Positions 39,179 to 51,318 of a stretch of 64,000 nt of DNA are shown here, in pieces. The stretch is taken from NCBI GenBank assembly GCA_036850595.1, contig CM072159.1, forward strand, positions 29,559,612 to 29,623,611. Reading direction: 5' to 3'. Within the stretch, counting starts at the first letter, position 1, and each line of letters begins with the position of its first letter. A program made the translations under genes and the position numbers. Under the pieces are notes generated by a model. That model was not told the DNA's origin. It made no database searches and saw only the letters and a program-made list of their open reading frames with translations. Source of the stretch: Rhyacichthys aspro. Its lineage: Eukaryota; Chordata; Actinopteri; Gobiiformes; Rhyacichthyidae.

Positions 39179-39988
39179 AAGATTTGACAGAAGAAGACGT
39201 ATTTTTACATCTGTGTTTGCCGCCCAAACTCGTTTTTCTACAAGCGTTCTGTGATGATTCAAATGTTTAAAGATGGAAATTGATTTCTTGCCGTAGTTTG
39301 AGGAAAATGATTTGCTTCTTGGAGAAAATGCAAAAGTGAGGCACACTGTTCCTGAATACAGCTATTTACGACTTGAGAATATCTACAGTAAACAGAACAT
39401 ACAATTTATGGCAATTACTTATAATGAAAGAAAGCAGAGGAACACATTAAAGAGTCTGGTTCGTACTGATAATTATCCTTTAACCAGCACACCAATTAAC
39501 ACATTGTGCTTTGCTTTAGTGCATCTATGGATGAATAGCTGTCACTGAAAGAATTTATAGCACTGTACAATTAAGTTTCTACAGCACCAAGGACTTCTTC
39601 AGTGAACACATTAAAACAACCCAGTCTTCAAGAAACAGACGCCTGAAGAATTAAGTAACTTTATCCAAAACACTCAACAGGACATAAAACACAATTGTTT
39701 GCTGTAAAGATTGGAAAGAAACATGTCTGTGCTTCTCTTCTGTAAGTGCTCAGTTTGTCATCTCTGGGTATATCTGAAGCAATGAAAGTAAAATGGCTCC
39801 ATACACTGTCTTCTGTGGAGTTTTTCATGGCTACTTTTCCAAGAAATGCAAAGAACAATGTTTTCCACTTGACAAAATGTAGAACTTATCTCTATTTCCC
39901 CCTTTTTTAGGATCCAGTTGTTACAAAAAACACATTTTACACAGAAATGTCACTTCTTTCAGGCTTGTTTTCTGAGGACGACAAATCT

Positions 39989-40088
39989 TATTTTATTTAT
40001 TTATTTATTTTTTTTAATTTAATTTAATTTAATTTAATTTTTTATTTTTTATTTTTTATTTTCTATTTTTTATTTTTTATTTTTTTTA
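39989..40088. repeat. A/T-only microsatellite, (AATTT)~5 plus TTTTTA-type units
   Basis: Counterpart of 26694-26802 with fewer AATTT units and an expanded T5-6A tail. The contraction or expansion between copies is typical of allelic microsatellite variation. Confidence 0.9.
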
Positions 40089-42164
40089 CCAATTGTATTC
40101 CACACTGGGCTTAATAGGTTTCTTTATGCATAACAGTAATTTACTTTATTTGGATACATTTTGGTAATGACCCAGTAAATTACACAGTAGAGCGATGCAC
40201 TTTAGAAAATACTGAACCCAGAAACAGTGTGTTTTCAGTTTGAGATTATACATTATTTAATGGTCTGTTTTTTATTACAAACCATATTTTCCCGTTGAGT
40301 TGGGTGCTGTGTTTATTGTTTATCCCTCTGCTGCACAAAATAAGGCTTTGTGGTTTATGTCAAACTGCTGACAGTAAAAGGAATAGGAGCTGTGTTGTTT
40401 GCATGAGTAGCAACAAACATCTCATGGAAAAGTGCCATAGCTGAAAAAACAAACTTGATGTTACAGCAGCGAAGCAAAAGAAACACTCCGCTGTCCATAT
40501 TCATTTCTTGGATTTGTAAGCTTTTAAAACAACAGCATTTACACAACTCTCCGATCACAAAGACTGGGAGCTAGTTAAGGCTGGAGACATGGCTGTAATT
40601 TGTGACTTTGGCCCGGAAGGGTTTACACAAGCAGTAATTATTAATGAATTGTTCATAGCCCATAGCCTCAAGAACAGCAGAGCCCCGTGGACATGCGCTC
40701 ACGGCAGGGGGAACTTTTCTCTTCCAATTAGACCAGTCAGGTGGAGAAGGTGAGCGCACGGACCATCAACCACGTCGGCTCGGGCGGAGAGCCGTGTGGG
40801 GAACAGGCGGGACGGGCAGCGGTGGTCTGCAGTAGTCAGACTCCTGCCCCCAGTGTTAATGCTGCCCTCAGCTGCTCAAAAGACTGGGCCACACACTGTC
40901 GCTTTGTCAGATGAAGATGTCTAAAGGGTAATTGTTTTCATCTGCAACAAAATGGATAAATCCATCTGTAAAGTGATTACACATTTGTGGATTGAAAGTT
41001 TCATTTCTTTTGATGCTTGTAGGAAATGGGACACTAGAATTTAAAATATGAAACAACAAATACATTTATTGCCTTTTTGATGGAACACATTGTGACGTAA
41101 CTCTGGTACTGGGTGTAAAACCGGGCAAAACTGTGTATGACTTGTCAATCACTACTGAGCATGTAACAGGAAAATAATCTGGTACTTCACATATTTTAAA
41201 ATGTGTAATTGCTGGATATTTTTGTGCATGTGTCCTGGCGATAAACCAAAATGTAACAAACATTCTCAAAGAGCAGGTTGAGCGACGGGTTTATAAACCT
41301 TTTTCTGAGCTTTAATGTCTGAGTTTATACATGACTCACTCAACACTGATTGGCTGAGATCTTATGTGCGAGGATCTTCAAGACAAGGCGGCAGTGAGTG
41401 ACAGTCCAGCTCAGACATATTAGCTCTGGGAGATTTATGTGTCTGACATCTGAGGATGACTCTGATGGGCTTACCAAGTGATTGGTGTGTTGGCCTTGCT
41501 AAGAACGTCACTCTATGAAGAGCCCTGCCATACTTCAACACAAGTGGCCGATGATGGCTCATTTGAAACCCAGACGAAGCATATGAAGTCAATCTAGCGA
41601 ACCAACATCCCTCTTTATGAACACTTTAGAGCCGAGTTGATCTTCAGCTGAATGTGCAGGCATTAAATGAACGGCAAATCAGACCTTTTTTAAACCTCAA
41701 TAAAATTACAGGTGACTCACTGTTGCTTTAGCAACTGCTCGCCATTAAAATACAAAGTAGGTTCTTATTTAGTCATGGCTGTCTTTTTTCATGGCTGAAA
41801 AAAGCACTGACTGTGAGTGTCAGCGGCGTCTAGAAGGTTTAAGGTGTACAACTAAAAAGATATTAGCTCAATGAATAAACCACACCACTATAAGACATTA
41901 TTCCAATCAAAACACTAGGAAAATCTATCAAACTTTGAATTGATTGAAAGATTTAGTAATTATCATGCATTGTATATAATTCACTTCACCTTCATTCTTT
42001 CCTATTTGTCCTATTTTTCAGATGGATTTGTTGTGTTTGACCTTTGCACTGCTCTAAAGGAGGAATGACCATTAAATCCTAATTGATCAAATAAAAGCCA
42101 TATTGCAGAATTGAATTTAATAAAAGTCTGACAGTTGCGTTGTGCACTGTTGTACAAGGCTAAT

Positions 42165-42182
42165 GCAGCTTGAATAAAAGCC
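42165..42182 (+). other. empty LINE-2 target site in copy B
   Basis: The uninterrupted sequence GCAGCTTGAATAAAAGCC corresponds to the two junctions of the LINE-2 at 28901-29786 in copy A. The unbroken site without a scar supports insertion in A rather than deletion in B. Confidence 0.85.
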
Positions 42183-45100
42183 ACTGTGACTCTGCAGGTG
42201 ACTGACAATAACCAAGTAATAGTTCTGATATTACATCTTTAATGGTTTGGTTTTGCAAAGTGGTGGGGAACACAGCATCTGTGTGACACACCATCTACTT
42301 TTATTGATTTAGGTGATAATTCTACTAAACTATGTTATAGTGTCTTGACAAGTCCCTTATTGTTCAGCCCTTGCCTTGTACCACAACATATTACTACTGC
42401 AAAAACAAGTTAAATGCCTCATGTTGATACATTTTTGTGAAATTGTTATGAGATTTGTTTTAGACATGTATTTTTGCATTGCATAACATCACAATAACAG
42501 CCGCCTCAAAGGGCTTTACAGACTGCACCAGACTTTGACCCTCCTTCAGGTTAAAGGAAAACTATTGTTCCTAGACTCTTGCAGAAATACAACTTAAACC
42601 AAAAAACAAAACAGTGAGATGTACAACGGCGAGAGAACTGATAAAATAATAATATAGAAGCCTGAAGTAGAGCGTCAATGAGATACATCAACATATTGTT
42701 TTGGTCTTAAGATAAGTGCTTTTGTTATATTGTTCTGATTCTGTTCTGATTCAAGAGAACTTCAGTGGCCTCCTTCTCATTTGAGCCCAATTAATTAGAA
42801 TAAAATGCAGAGAGCTACATGCACAACAATAGCGCATCAATAACCGGTGACGTTATCAACCACTCCGAACCTTGGAACACCTGGGTCCACTTCATCACCT
42901 CCTGCTGTAGATTTATGAATGCAATGGTTTCTGGGCAGAAGGGAAAGGTGGATAATACCGCTTCATTAAGAGAGCAAACTGCTTGCCTGAATGCATTATG
43001 GCATCTGTATGAGCTCTATCATCTGGGATATTAAATATTTACAGTCAATGTATGCATATGGAATTACTCAGGTTCTCTGCACTACTTATTCATCTTTGGT
43101 CGCATTAACATCCATCATTCTGAGAAAAAAAAAACAAAAAAACAAAAACGTGGAAGCAAATGGTGCCATTCTGCATTTTCTAAATAATTGCAGGATTCAA
43201 ATAGACACTTGAGCTCGGTTATAAGCCATTTGGAGCTGGGGTAAACACAGTGGCAACAGTTTAGAAGATTATATGTGTGTTATAAGTGGGAGCCGAACGT
43301 CAGAATATGAACTGAATATGGCACCATAAGAGAACAAGTCCCGTTGAATTGTTTTCATTCGTCATGTTTGGAGCCTTCTCGCATGATAATACAGTTTACA
43401 GATTTTCTAAACTAAAATAAAGCACCTCATAACACCAGCTCAAATACAATGTAGTGATGCAACTTATTGAAGGTATGAGAAATTGTGATTGTTTTGTGAT
43501 TTTCAGGCTAAACAGGCTGAAATTGCTGCGTGTCATCCGGAAAATATGCCAAATAATAACAGTCTAACTTGTGTTTTAGCTCTTCTTCCTCTCACACATG
43601 AGGTATACACATTAAAAAGACAGCAATAACAAAATGCCATGGCACTGGGAAGAGTATAAATTGCTTTAATGGACATTTATGCTTTTCCGAACTTTTTTTT
43701 ATTGAAGTTCCTCCTTTTTTATACATACACTATACTCTAGACTTTTTCTATTTTGAGATATGTTGCACTTATTTGAACACGTCATTTTAATATTAATTAA
43801 CCGTGAAGGAGTCAGTGTTGTGTTGTACCCCCTCAGCAAAACCAATCCAAATGAAAAAAGACGTAATCCTCCTGAAATCCACTAGAGGGCATGTGTGACA
43901 GATGCTTCAAATGACTACACTGCTTCTGTGTTTGCCTGTATTTCCATAAACATACTTTTAATGATAGATAATGCAGGTTTAAAAATGTACTGCATGTGCT
44001 AAATTATTTCAGAAATTGTCGTTGCAAGATTCCCCTTGATAAAAGTCATTTTGAAGAACTGAGAAGAACTGACGTAATGCTGAATCCACCAGGAAGGAGC
44101 TATAAAGAAACATAATGCAAGGTTAATGGATGTAAAAGTTACTGTAACTCTACTGTGCCACAGAATGAAAGCCAGAGCATGACACTTTGCATTGTTTTTA
44201 TGCTAATGTGCACCACTAGTCAGCGTTACACCCTACGGGAAAAACACAAGCCTTCTTTGTATTAGATTTCTGCTTGTCATACTGCTACACACATCTAGCT
44301 CTCTGTTTGTGTCTGCCTCTGTGAGTAAACCCACAAAGAAACAGTTTTGATACGAGTCACTCTGGGGGGAAGAGCTCGGCATTAATATGGAAGAAATTCA
44401 GAGAGCCCAAAAAAGAAGGAAGCAGAAGTTACTAGATATTCATTTCATTTGGGACTTTGGTTGGTTGTCTGTGATGCGGCGACAGTTGGAGATATTTCTG
44501 ATGTGTACGGGGGAAGAAAAGTACCGCAAAGAAGAAGACATTTGAGCTAAAATTCCTCTGATTTAGTAGAGTTTGGAGAGTTTTTACGGTTTCTTAAAAA
44601 CAAGTCAGAGTAAAAATGCAAAGTAAACTACAGATGGGAGTCTTACATTTTTTACATCTTCCTTTTTAATTGCTGCCTTCTTGTTAAGTCAAAAATAATC
44701 AGAACTGTAATTCTGACGCAGACTCCCTAAATAAAAATCAGTGATTAATGCCACTGTAAGCACCAACCTTAGCATTTTGACAAGCTTCCTGATGCCCACT
44801 CAATTAAAAAATAGCACTTTTTCTTTTCCAACACATTTGTCTTCTACAGTCTTCTTTATTCACACTTTTTATTCTAACATAAACATTGTTCTGCAGCTAA
44901 ATGTATTTATTTCATTTGAATCATCTGGGTCTATGGAGAACATGCCACAATCAGACCCTAACTCTATCTGCAACAGCAAAATAAAACATGGTTGTAGAGA
45001 AAATATGTTGCTATATATCATCTTTAGGATGTGAGCGCATTGTTTTAACTGAATTCTGTTATTTTTATTCATAAAGTTAAATTATAACCCTCCCTGTCTT

Positions 45101-46201
45101 GATTGGTACATTTTAAATCAACACTACATTCCTCATTAAGGGTCTTAGTCTGCAGCTGCACTGTTTGTTAAGACATAGCCTCATCATAATAACATCAGTA
45201 ATAGCATTAATTCTTGTTTTGTAACCCTTTTTTAATCCTGTGCTAGTAAAGGAGCTACAGATGAGATTAAAGCATCATTTGCACGTGCCTTGCAAAATAT
45301 TTCAGTACACATAGAGCCAAGATTGAAATACAAGTCTCTGGGAGAGTTTTACATCTTGGGAGTGATTTTGAAGCTACAGCTCTAGCCGAGGCACAGCACA
45401 GTAGATATAGAGCACCTCAGGCCTGGTCCCCATCTGCCTGCTCTCTCCGAACCCTCCTCTGCCTCGGCTACAGCCCATGGTCATCAGTCGCCGGCTTATA
45501 CTCCATGCATGCGTATACGTGAACGACAAAAATGGCCACGAGAGCGAGACGGGCGACATTACACATTCACTGCGGGACCTTGTTTTCAAGTCATGGTCCC
45601 TCTGGAAGCCACTGCAGTAGGCTACAGCAGCTAGCTCGCTAAATGGCTGCCGGAGCTGACAAGACATGTTTCCCCAACAGACTGAAGTCCCCTCCCGTTC
45701 TCTGTGGATCAAATCAAACCAGTGGGCTGATGCAGTATGATGGGAGCTCTGGTACAGTGTAATAGCCCAGAGACAGAGCCTGACGCACAGTTGTCTCTGT
45801 CACTGGCTGATTCACTGGAAGGATTTCACATGTGGTATGCAAGTTACACCAGGATGTGCACGAAGGAGGAGAGAATCGCTTGTAGAGATTGTAACACTTT
45901 CTCCAAACACATTAGCGCTGTCCCCGTTAGGCCTACGGAGCTTTGTTTGCTAACCATCTCATTCTTGTAATGGTTTGTTAAACCCTGACTGCATCCAAAC
46001 AAAGACATTTTAGTTCTGTTATGTGTGAAGACAAAGAGGTGGGGTTATTGACACAGAATACTACGCCTCCATCCATTCAACAACACAACCCCATACTTTG
46101 CTAACTAAAAATATGTTTGCAAAGCTATCTCAAAGGGATATTTCAGAGTTTATGAAAAAAAGGAGTGCACCAAGGATTTGAGGATAGAGAGTCTATTAGC
46201 T

Positions 46202-46602
46202 CAGGGTTCTTTCACCTTTTCTAATTTTAAATTCCAGCACTTTTCAAGCACTTTCAAGGTGTGTTTTCATGTTTTTCAAGCACCTTATTGCAGACATCCA
46301 TACACCGAATGTAGTTTTTCTCATTTAAATCCATTGTGGCATAAAAAAAAAGACTTTGTTTAAATTGTTGAATATTTCAGAAATGAAACTTGCGTGATCA
46401 AAAAGATGTTAACAGGAGTGGAGTTGTTTTCTTTGCGTACAAAATGCAAAAACATTTTTTTCTCAGTGAGATTATGAATTATTAAAGCAACACAATCAGA
46501 ATTTCAAGCACTTTATCCAAAATTCAAGGACTTTTACAACCTTGAAAACACTAGATTACAATTCAAGCATTTTCAAGGGTTTCAAGCCCTCGTGGGACCC
46601 CT
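46202..46602 (-). mobile_element. hAT-like non-autonomous element, family 1 (independent inverted copy)
   Basis: Related to 25455-25883 but inverted and more complete at the end next to 46602. The ends read CAGGGTTCTTTCACC (plus strand, left) and AAGGGGTCCCACGAGG (minus strand, right). The 8 bases outside each end, TATTAGCT and TGGTAGCT, agree at 6 of 8 positions, consistent with a decayed 8-bp hAT target duplication. The flanks differ from those at 25 kb, so this is a separate insertion and shows the family is dispersed. No coding capacity. Confidence 0.6.
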
Positions 46603-48762
46603 TGGTAGCTGTTTTAGATTCTGGTCAGCATGTGTCCAGTCTGGCAAAAAGGAAGTAAACCCGAGCTTCAGGCTAACTGTTATAGGGATGCATGTTTTAA
46701 ATACAAAACAAAGGAGGATGCAAACAAAATAAACCTTTGACCAGTGTGAACACTACTTGAAAACTCTGCAAAAGTTATGTACTTTAATAAATAGACTTAC
46801 CTATGAAAAGTGGACAATAATTCAATGACAGTGTTTTAGATTATTTTGTCAATTTTAAATGAAAGGCTAAAGAATAAGCAACAAAAGAGAAACAGAAGAT
46901 CATTCTTAACAGGCATCAATCACATTAAATCAATATCAATAAGCTTACATTCGTGTGCCAGCGGCTGAATGCTCTCTACACTGTTTCCCCATGTGAGCTA
47001 ATGACCACTGGTTAATCCGCAGTACCACATGCAGCCCCAGTCCCTTTACGAGAGGCCATCTTTGAGTCTTTGATCAATGTCAGCATCAAAGCAAAAGCAA
47101 CCACAAACACAATCACCTCAGGCAAGGACTCCCCGCTGAGTGATCGCCGCCACAACTGCCCTGACCCTCAACAAGCCTCTGGAGTCAGCCTCCCTTTTAC
47201 TGGTAGCTGCTGTTTCTCTGCAATACTCTATTTAAGTCTCTTAGCCAGTCTCACCCCCCCCTAATTCAAATCAATATCAGGTCTCTTAAAGTCATCAAGT
47301 GCAGAGGTAAAAAGGCTCGAGAGCATGAAATTGCAGATAGTAGAGTGCGTACTTATGCAACACAGGGCTCGGATGTGTGCTTTAGGAACAGAGCGGATTT
47401 ACTGTAAAGAAAAGCAAAGAAACAGGCAAAGTGAAGCAGAGAAAAGTGACATTGTGTTCCATTATATTAACATAAAATGCACTTTGCCATTGTAGAAAAA
47501 TACATAATACAAAAACATGAGAAGTATAGACAGAAATATGAGAAATATGAGATTGTTAGCATTCTTGTTCCATCTGCTAATGGTACACAACACAGCAGCC
47601 AACATACTTGAGCAGAACGGCCCGGCGCTACAATCACATATGTGCTAATTTTTCTTTTTTAGTGCTTTTAATTTGCATCGTCATCTAACTGAATGGGATA
47701 TACTGGTGCTCTTTTGCTGCTTAGCCTCTCACGTTGTTACAAATATAGATTCACTGACATTTTTTCCATTTCATATCTCATATTTATAGCAAATGCCACA
47801 CTATTGCACACACTACGGAAATGTAAGCCTCTTCAGGAATTCCAAATAGAGCCGTACTAAACTGAAACAAAGTGGGAACGTCCCTTGTGTTGGGAACCAA
47901 AGTAAGACCGAGTAACGATGTCAGATTCTGTCACAAGACCAAGAAGAAATGACTTCAAATTGCACTCAACACTTGTCATTTTGTAGGCTTCTCTGACACT
48001 TCTATTTCTACAAAGCATACAGAGTGCAAGAGGCTGATTGGATATATACAACAACAAAGCCGTACTCTTCAGGATCAGTGCCCCTACACCATACAATCTC
48101 TCTTCTTTGATTACCACATACGGTTGTGGAGGCTGCATGGGACTGTTGATGGAGCTATGGATTATCCCACATACAGGAGATGACCGATGTGAACGGTCTG
48201 AAGCATGAAGGACGCACATGGTGTCAGCCAAAGCAAAGGCTGATTACAACACAGAGCAGACCCCAAGGACTCCACTAGATTAAAACTGATTGAAATCCCA
48301 TTTGTGACGTTTGGAGTCCTTTATGTTGGCTCACTTTTACCTGTGTACAGTGCCCCCAAAGTCAGCCAGACTCTGGGTAAAGTGATGAGGCGGCATCGTG
48401 GGTAAAAGAACGCTGTCTTAGCAAAGCAATAATATCACTGAGATTACATCATATGGAAAATAAAACAGTCTGTATCTAAGCAAGAAAGCATTATAATGAT
48501 GGAAAATATGGTGCAAAAGATGCTACAAAAAAGCACAAAATATGTCAGCCACGTCACGGTTTCTCTGCTTTTCGTAACAGACAGAAGGTTGGGGTGGTGG
48601 ATGGGATGTCATTTTGTTTGAACTCTTTTATTGTTTATTGTTTTATTTGGTGGACATTTTGCACATTCCACATCCTTTCTGTTAAAATCTAACGCAGTGT
48701 TCCTCCACCTGCTCTGTTCAAATATTGAGCAGAGATTACAGCTTGACATGGTTTTCCAATTA

Positions 48763-48796
48763 CAATGGCTTTGTAAATGTTATATTAATTTTACAA
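48763..48796 (+). repeat. short dispersed sequence, related to 49197-49231
   Basis: CAATGGCTTTGTAAATG and following bases match 49197-49231 at about 30 of 35 positions, in direct orientation 434 bases apart. The GCTTTGTAAATGCTA core is loosely like fish SINE tails. The pair may be two tail remnants or chance. Confidence 0.3.
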
Positions 48797-49196
48797 AACC
48801 TTTTCAAGTTTCAGGTTTATCATCCTCCTTTAACCATTTAGTTTTAAGATTTTATGTGGCATATACCTTTTACAATATATACTTTGCACAGTGTATGCCA
48901 CGCAGGGCACAGTGCCACTATTTTATTATGCATTATATACAGCCAGTCTTTTTCCAGTCTATTTAATGAACACTCACGGTGTATTGACAGAGATGGCTCC
49001 TTGTTGGACCAATTTACCCATAAATATGCCAAGAGTACCTTGTGTCTCTTCTGCCATCACCTATTTTCGACGACATGTGACAGCACGTCATGAGGCAGTG
49101 CCAAAAATGACAAAAGTCCTGTCTGAACACTGGTCTTGCCCTACATTTTTTAGCAGGTAAAATGTTAATATTATTATATGGTAAAACACCAAATGA

Positions 49197-49231
49197 CAAT
49201 CGCTTTGTAAATGCTACATAAATTATTACAA
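49197..49231 (+). repeat. short dispersed sequence, related to 48763-48796
   Basis: Second member of the pair: CAATCGCTTTGTAAATGCTA followed by an AT-rich end. See the first member for the comparison. No internal promoter boxes or target duplication are visible. Confidence 0.3.
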
Positions 49232-50743
49232 TAGATCAGATTTTTTTTCTTTCTTTAGCAATATGGCTCCATAAACAAAGAAAGGACATACAAGGATACA
49301 CACTTGTTTAGATCTATTTACAAAAGCTAAACAATCATTGCTGCCTGATGCTTCATTTTGACCATCAAGTCTTTTTTGCACTTTCAGATAATCTCTTTTG
49401 CATTCGACTCTGTGAGCATTGCTGCTAAAGTGTTTTTTCATGGTTTATCACTGGTTTCACTCTGAGGCATTGCCATCCACCCACTCTGCTGTCTAAAAAG
49501 CCAGCTGATAAGCCTAAGCACTCCACAGAAGCAGGCTTGTATCTGGCCTACACAAATGCCACAGTGCTCCACGGGGCCCACGTTGTGATGAATGGCATCC
49601 GATACCATCTAGATACTGGATTTATGCAACATCAATACGACTTATTCACTGATGGAAAAGCATAGGTGGAGGCTGAGTGACTTTACAGTGCAACCGTGCA
49701 TGTAGCCATCGCCTGTGAGATCAGATTAGCTTAGCACTATCTGTAGGAGGAGGATGTCCTACCAACCATGAACCACTGACCTACACAAACCTCTCATGGT
49801 GCCTGTAACACAACACAACTCTTTCCACTTCACAAGACACTCACGAGTAATTACACAAAGTGGTATTGTGTGTAAAATACAACAAAAAGATGCAGTTTTT
49901 GTAGATGTTGTATAAAGTGGAGCGATGTAAAGGTGTTTTAAAGGAATGTTGATTAAAAAATATCGCAGTAGTCAACTTTGTTATAAATAAAAGTGTGTCT
50001 TTACAGCTCTGCTTTTAACACGATGTCCTTGAGTTTGGGAAGTGGGCCACACGTAAAAGACTGATCTTGTTACAGCTTTGAAACAAGTCATTTCATGTAA
50101 AGAAATATAATATTTGGGTCATTTATTCATGAGTATTTGTTAATACCTTGGTATTTTGATGTGTAGGAGTTGTTGATTCTTGGAGGCATGGGATCTACCA
50201 TTTTTCCATGAGATTGTTCTTGGCCCATGAGAGGAATATGCAAATGTTTGTTGAGTCACCAGAATTTACATTTGATCAAACTGCTAGAATGTTTAAATGG
50301 GATTGTGCCGCTATTCGCTGAACTGTAAATATCGTAACATGATTTGTGTCTGACATTGAATAAATATCACTAATACAAATATTTTCAGACTAAAAAGCTC
50401 TGTTTCATAAATAGACTTCCTCATTTCATGAAAGCCATACTAAGCCCATCTGTTGGTGGTGGGATTAGGAGCCCCCCGCAGCCACATGTTGAAATGACTC
50501 AACTGTAAATTGGTTTGGTGCAGGCTTTACTGACACCACAAAGGCAGCTCTGTGATCCACTTTGCTCCACACTGTAGGTTTATCCACCTTAAGCCCCTAC
50601 TTAAAAACAGCCAGACCCTAACTGCCCCGAGACCGTTAACACGATTCAACCTTCGGATATGTCTTTATTTTACTTTATTTTACAAATGCCACGTTAAGAT
50701 TTCGATGGTCCGCCCCAAGCCCCACCGCGGCCCCTTCACTTAC

Positions 50744-50893
50744 CGTCCACACAGGCAGGTCTGGCTCTTGTAGTCCCAGCGATCTGGCCCTTCTTACAGG
50801 CGCAGCGGGCTGTCTGCCTGGCGATGGTCCGCCGTGGTTGGCTGCTGTCTCTGTCCAACGTCACTATCTCACATGTCCCCGCTGCCAGCTGGC
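50744..50893 (-). CDS. tafa5: TAFA5 (FAM19A5) central coding exon, homologous to mammalian exon 2
   Basis: This 150-bp exon encodes the N-terminal part of the mature secreted TAFA5 domain. On the minus strand it follows the acceptor TTTGCAG, starts with GC completing a split Gly (or Ser, if the alternative first exon is used) codon, and ends in GTGGACG before the donor GTAAGTG. Its 49 complete codons begin QLAAGTCEIVTLDRDSSQ, continue with ARQTARCACKKGQIAG and end RARPACVD, matching vertebrate TAFA5 almost residue for residue. Cysteine spacing C-x22-C-x-C-x14-C is that of TAFA5, which lacks the CC pair of TAFA1-4. The final G pairs with CC of the exon at 509-636 to give Ala. The signal-peptide exon was searched for to the right and not found within 13 kb; in mammals the first introns are very long and alternative first exons exist. 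Confidence 0.98.
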
Positions 50894-51304
50894 CTGCAAA
50901 TGACATTGCACCACAGGACAGGAGGTCAGAGAGATGCAATCATAAACAGAGCAAACAAACCACTCTGTCTTGTCATTTCTATTTTGACTCATGTTTAGAT
51001 GAGTTTGGCTTGTGTAATACGTTTATCAGATACATTTACAGCCATTCCCACTTAGATTTTTTATTACAGTGAATGAAAAAGGACTTGATTTACAGAGTCG
51101 TATTTAGATTGGATTGAAATTTGAAGCAATTGGTCTTTTACATTTGACTTAAATAAACATATTTGTCTTCTGGACCTAAAACAGTGGATTATGATTTCAT
51201 TTTAGTTTTTACCAAACCTTTCATAATGAGGACCACCAACTCTTCTGTATGATTCTATTGTTTTTTCTAACTCTATTATAATACAGAAGTGAAGGCCAAG
51301 GAAA

Positions 51305-51318
51305 ACACACACACACAC
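51305..51318. repeat. (CA)7 microsatellite
   Basis: Short uninterrupted CA run. No other feature attached. Confidence 0.8.

Larger units (their letters stand above)
32160..44418 (+). repeat. large direct duplication, copy B (starts at assembly gap)
   Basis: This is the 12.3-kb counterpart of 18842-32059 in the same orientation. It starts on the first base after the gap and continues past 44418 into unique sequence. The length difference from copy A is almost entirely the missing 886-bp LINE-2 plus microsatellite and small indel differences (for example deletions near 33068, 38590, 41137, 42343 and 43203). No exon is present, so tafa5 coding content is unaffected. It is probably the alternative haplotype of copy A. 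Confidence 0.95.
637..50743 (-). other. tafa5: tafa5 large intron (about 50 kb as assembled)
   Basis: Phase-1 intron between the two supported tafa5 exons, with GT-AG ends on the minus strand. It contains the 100-N gap and both copies of the ~13 kb duplication; if one copy is an assembly artefact the true length is nearer 37-38 kb. No exon of another gene could be recognised on either strand. Between 637 and 18841 the content is unique-looking AT-rich sequence with a few repeat fragments listed separately; 16026-18700 and 12500-15000 hold nothing I can name. From 44419 to 50743 I see one hAT-like element (46202-46602) and a pair of related ~35-bp sequences, otherwise nothing nameable. Confidence 0.9.

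Noticed and set aside
18842..44418. Genuine tandem segmental duplication as a new genomic feature
   Set aside because: Not excluded, but both breakpoints coinciding with a 100-N gap, plus allelic-type differences, make an assembly artefact the better explanation.
45374..45712. 112-codon minus-strand ORF
   Set aside because: No family resemblance, no splice context; compatible with chance in a slightly GC-richer patch.
47857..48231. 124-codon minus-strand ORF
   Set aside because: No recognisable motif and no exon signals; likely chance.
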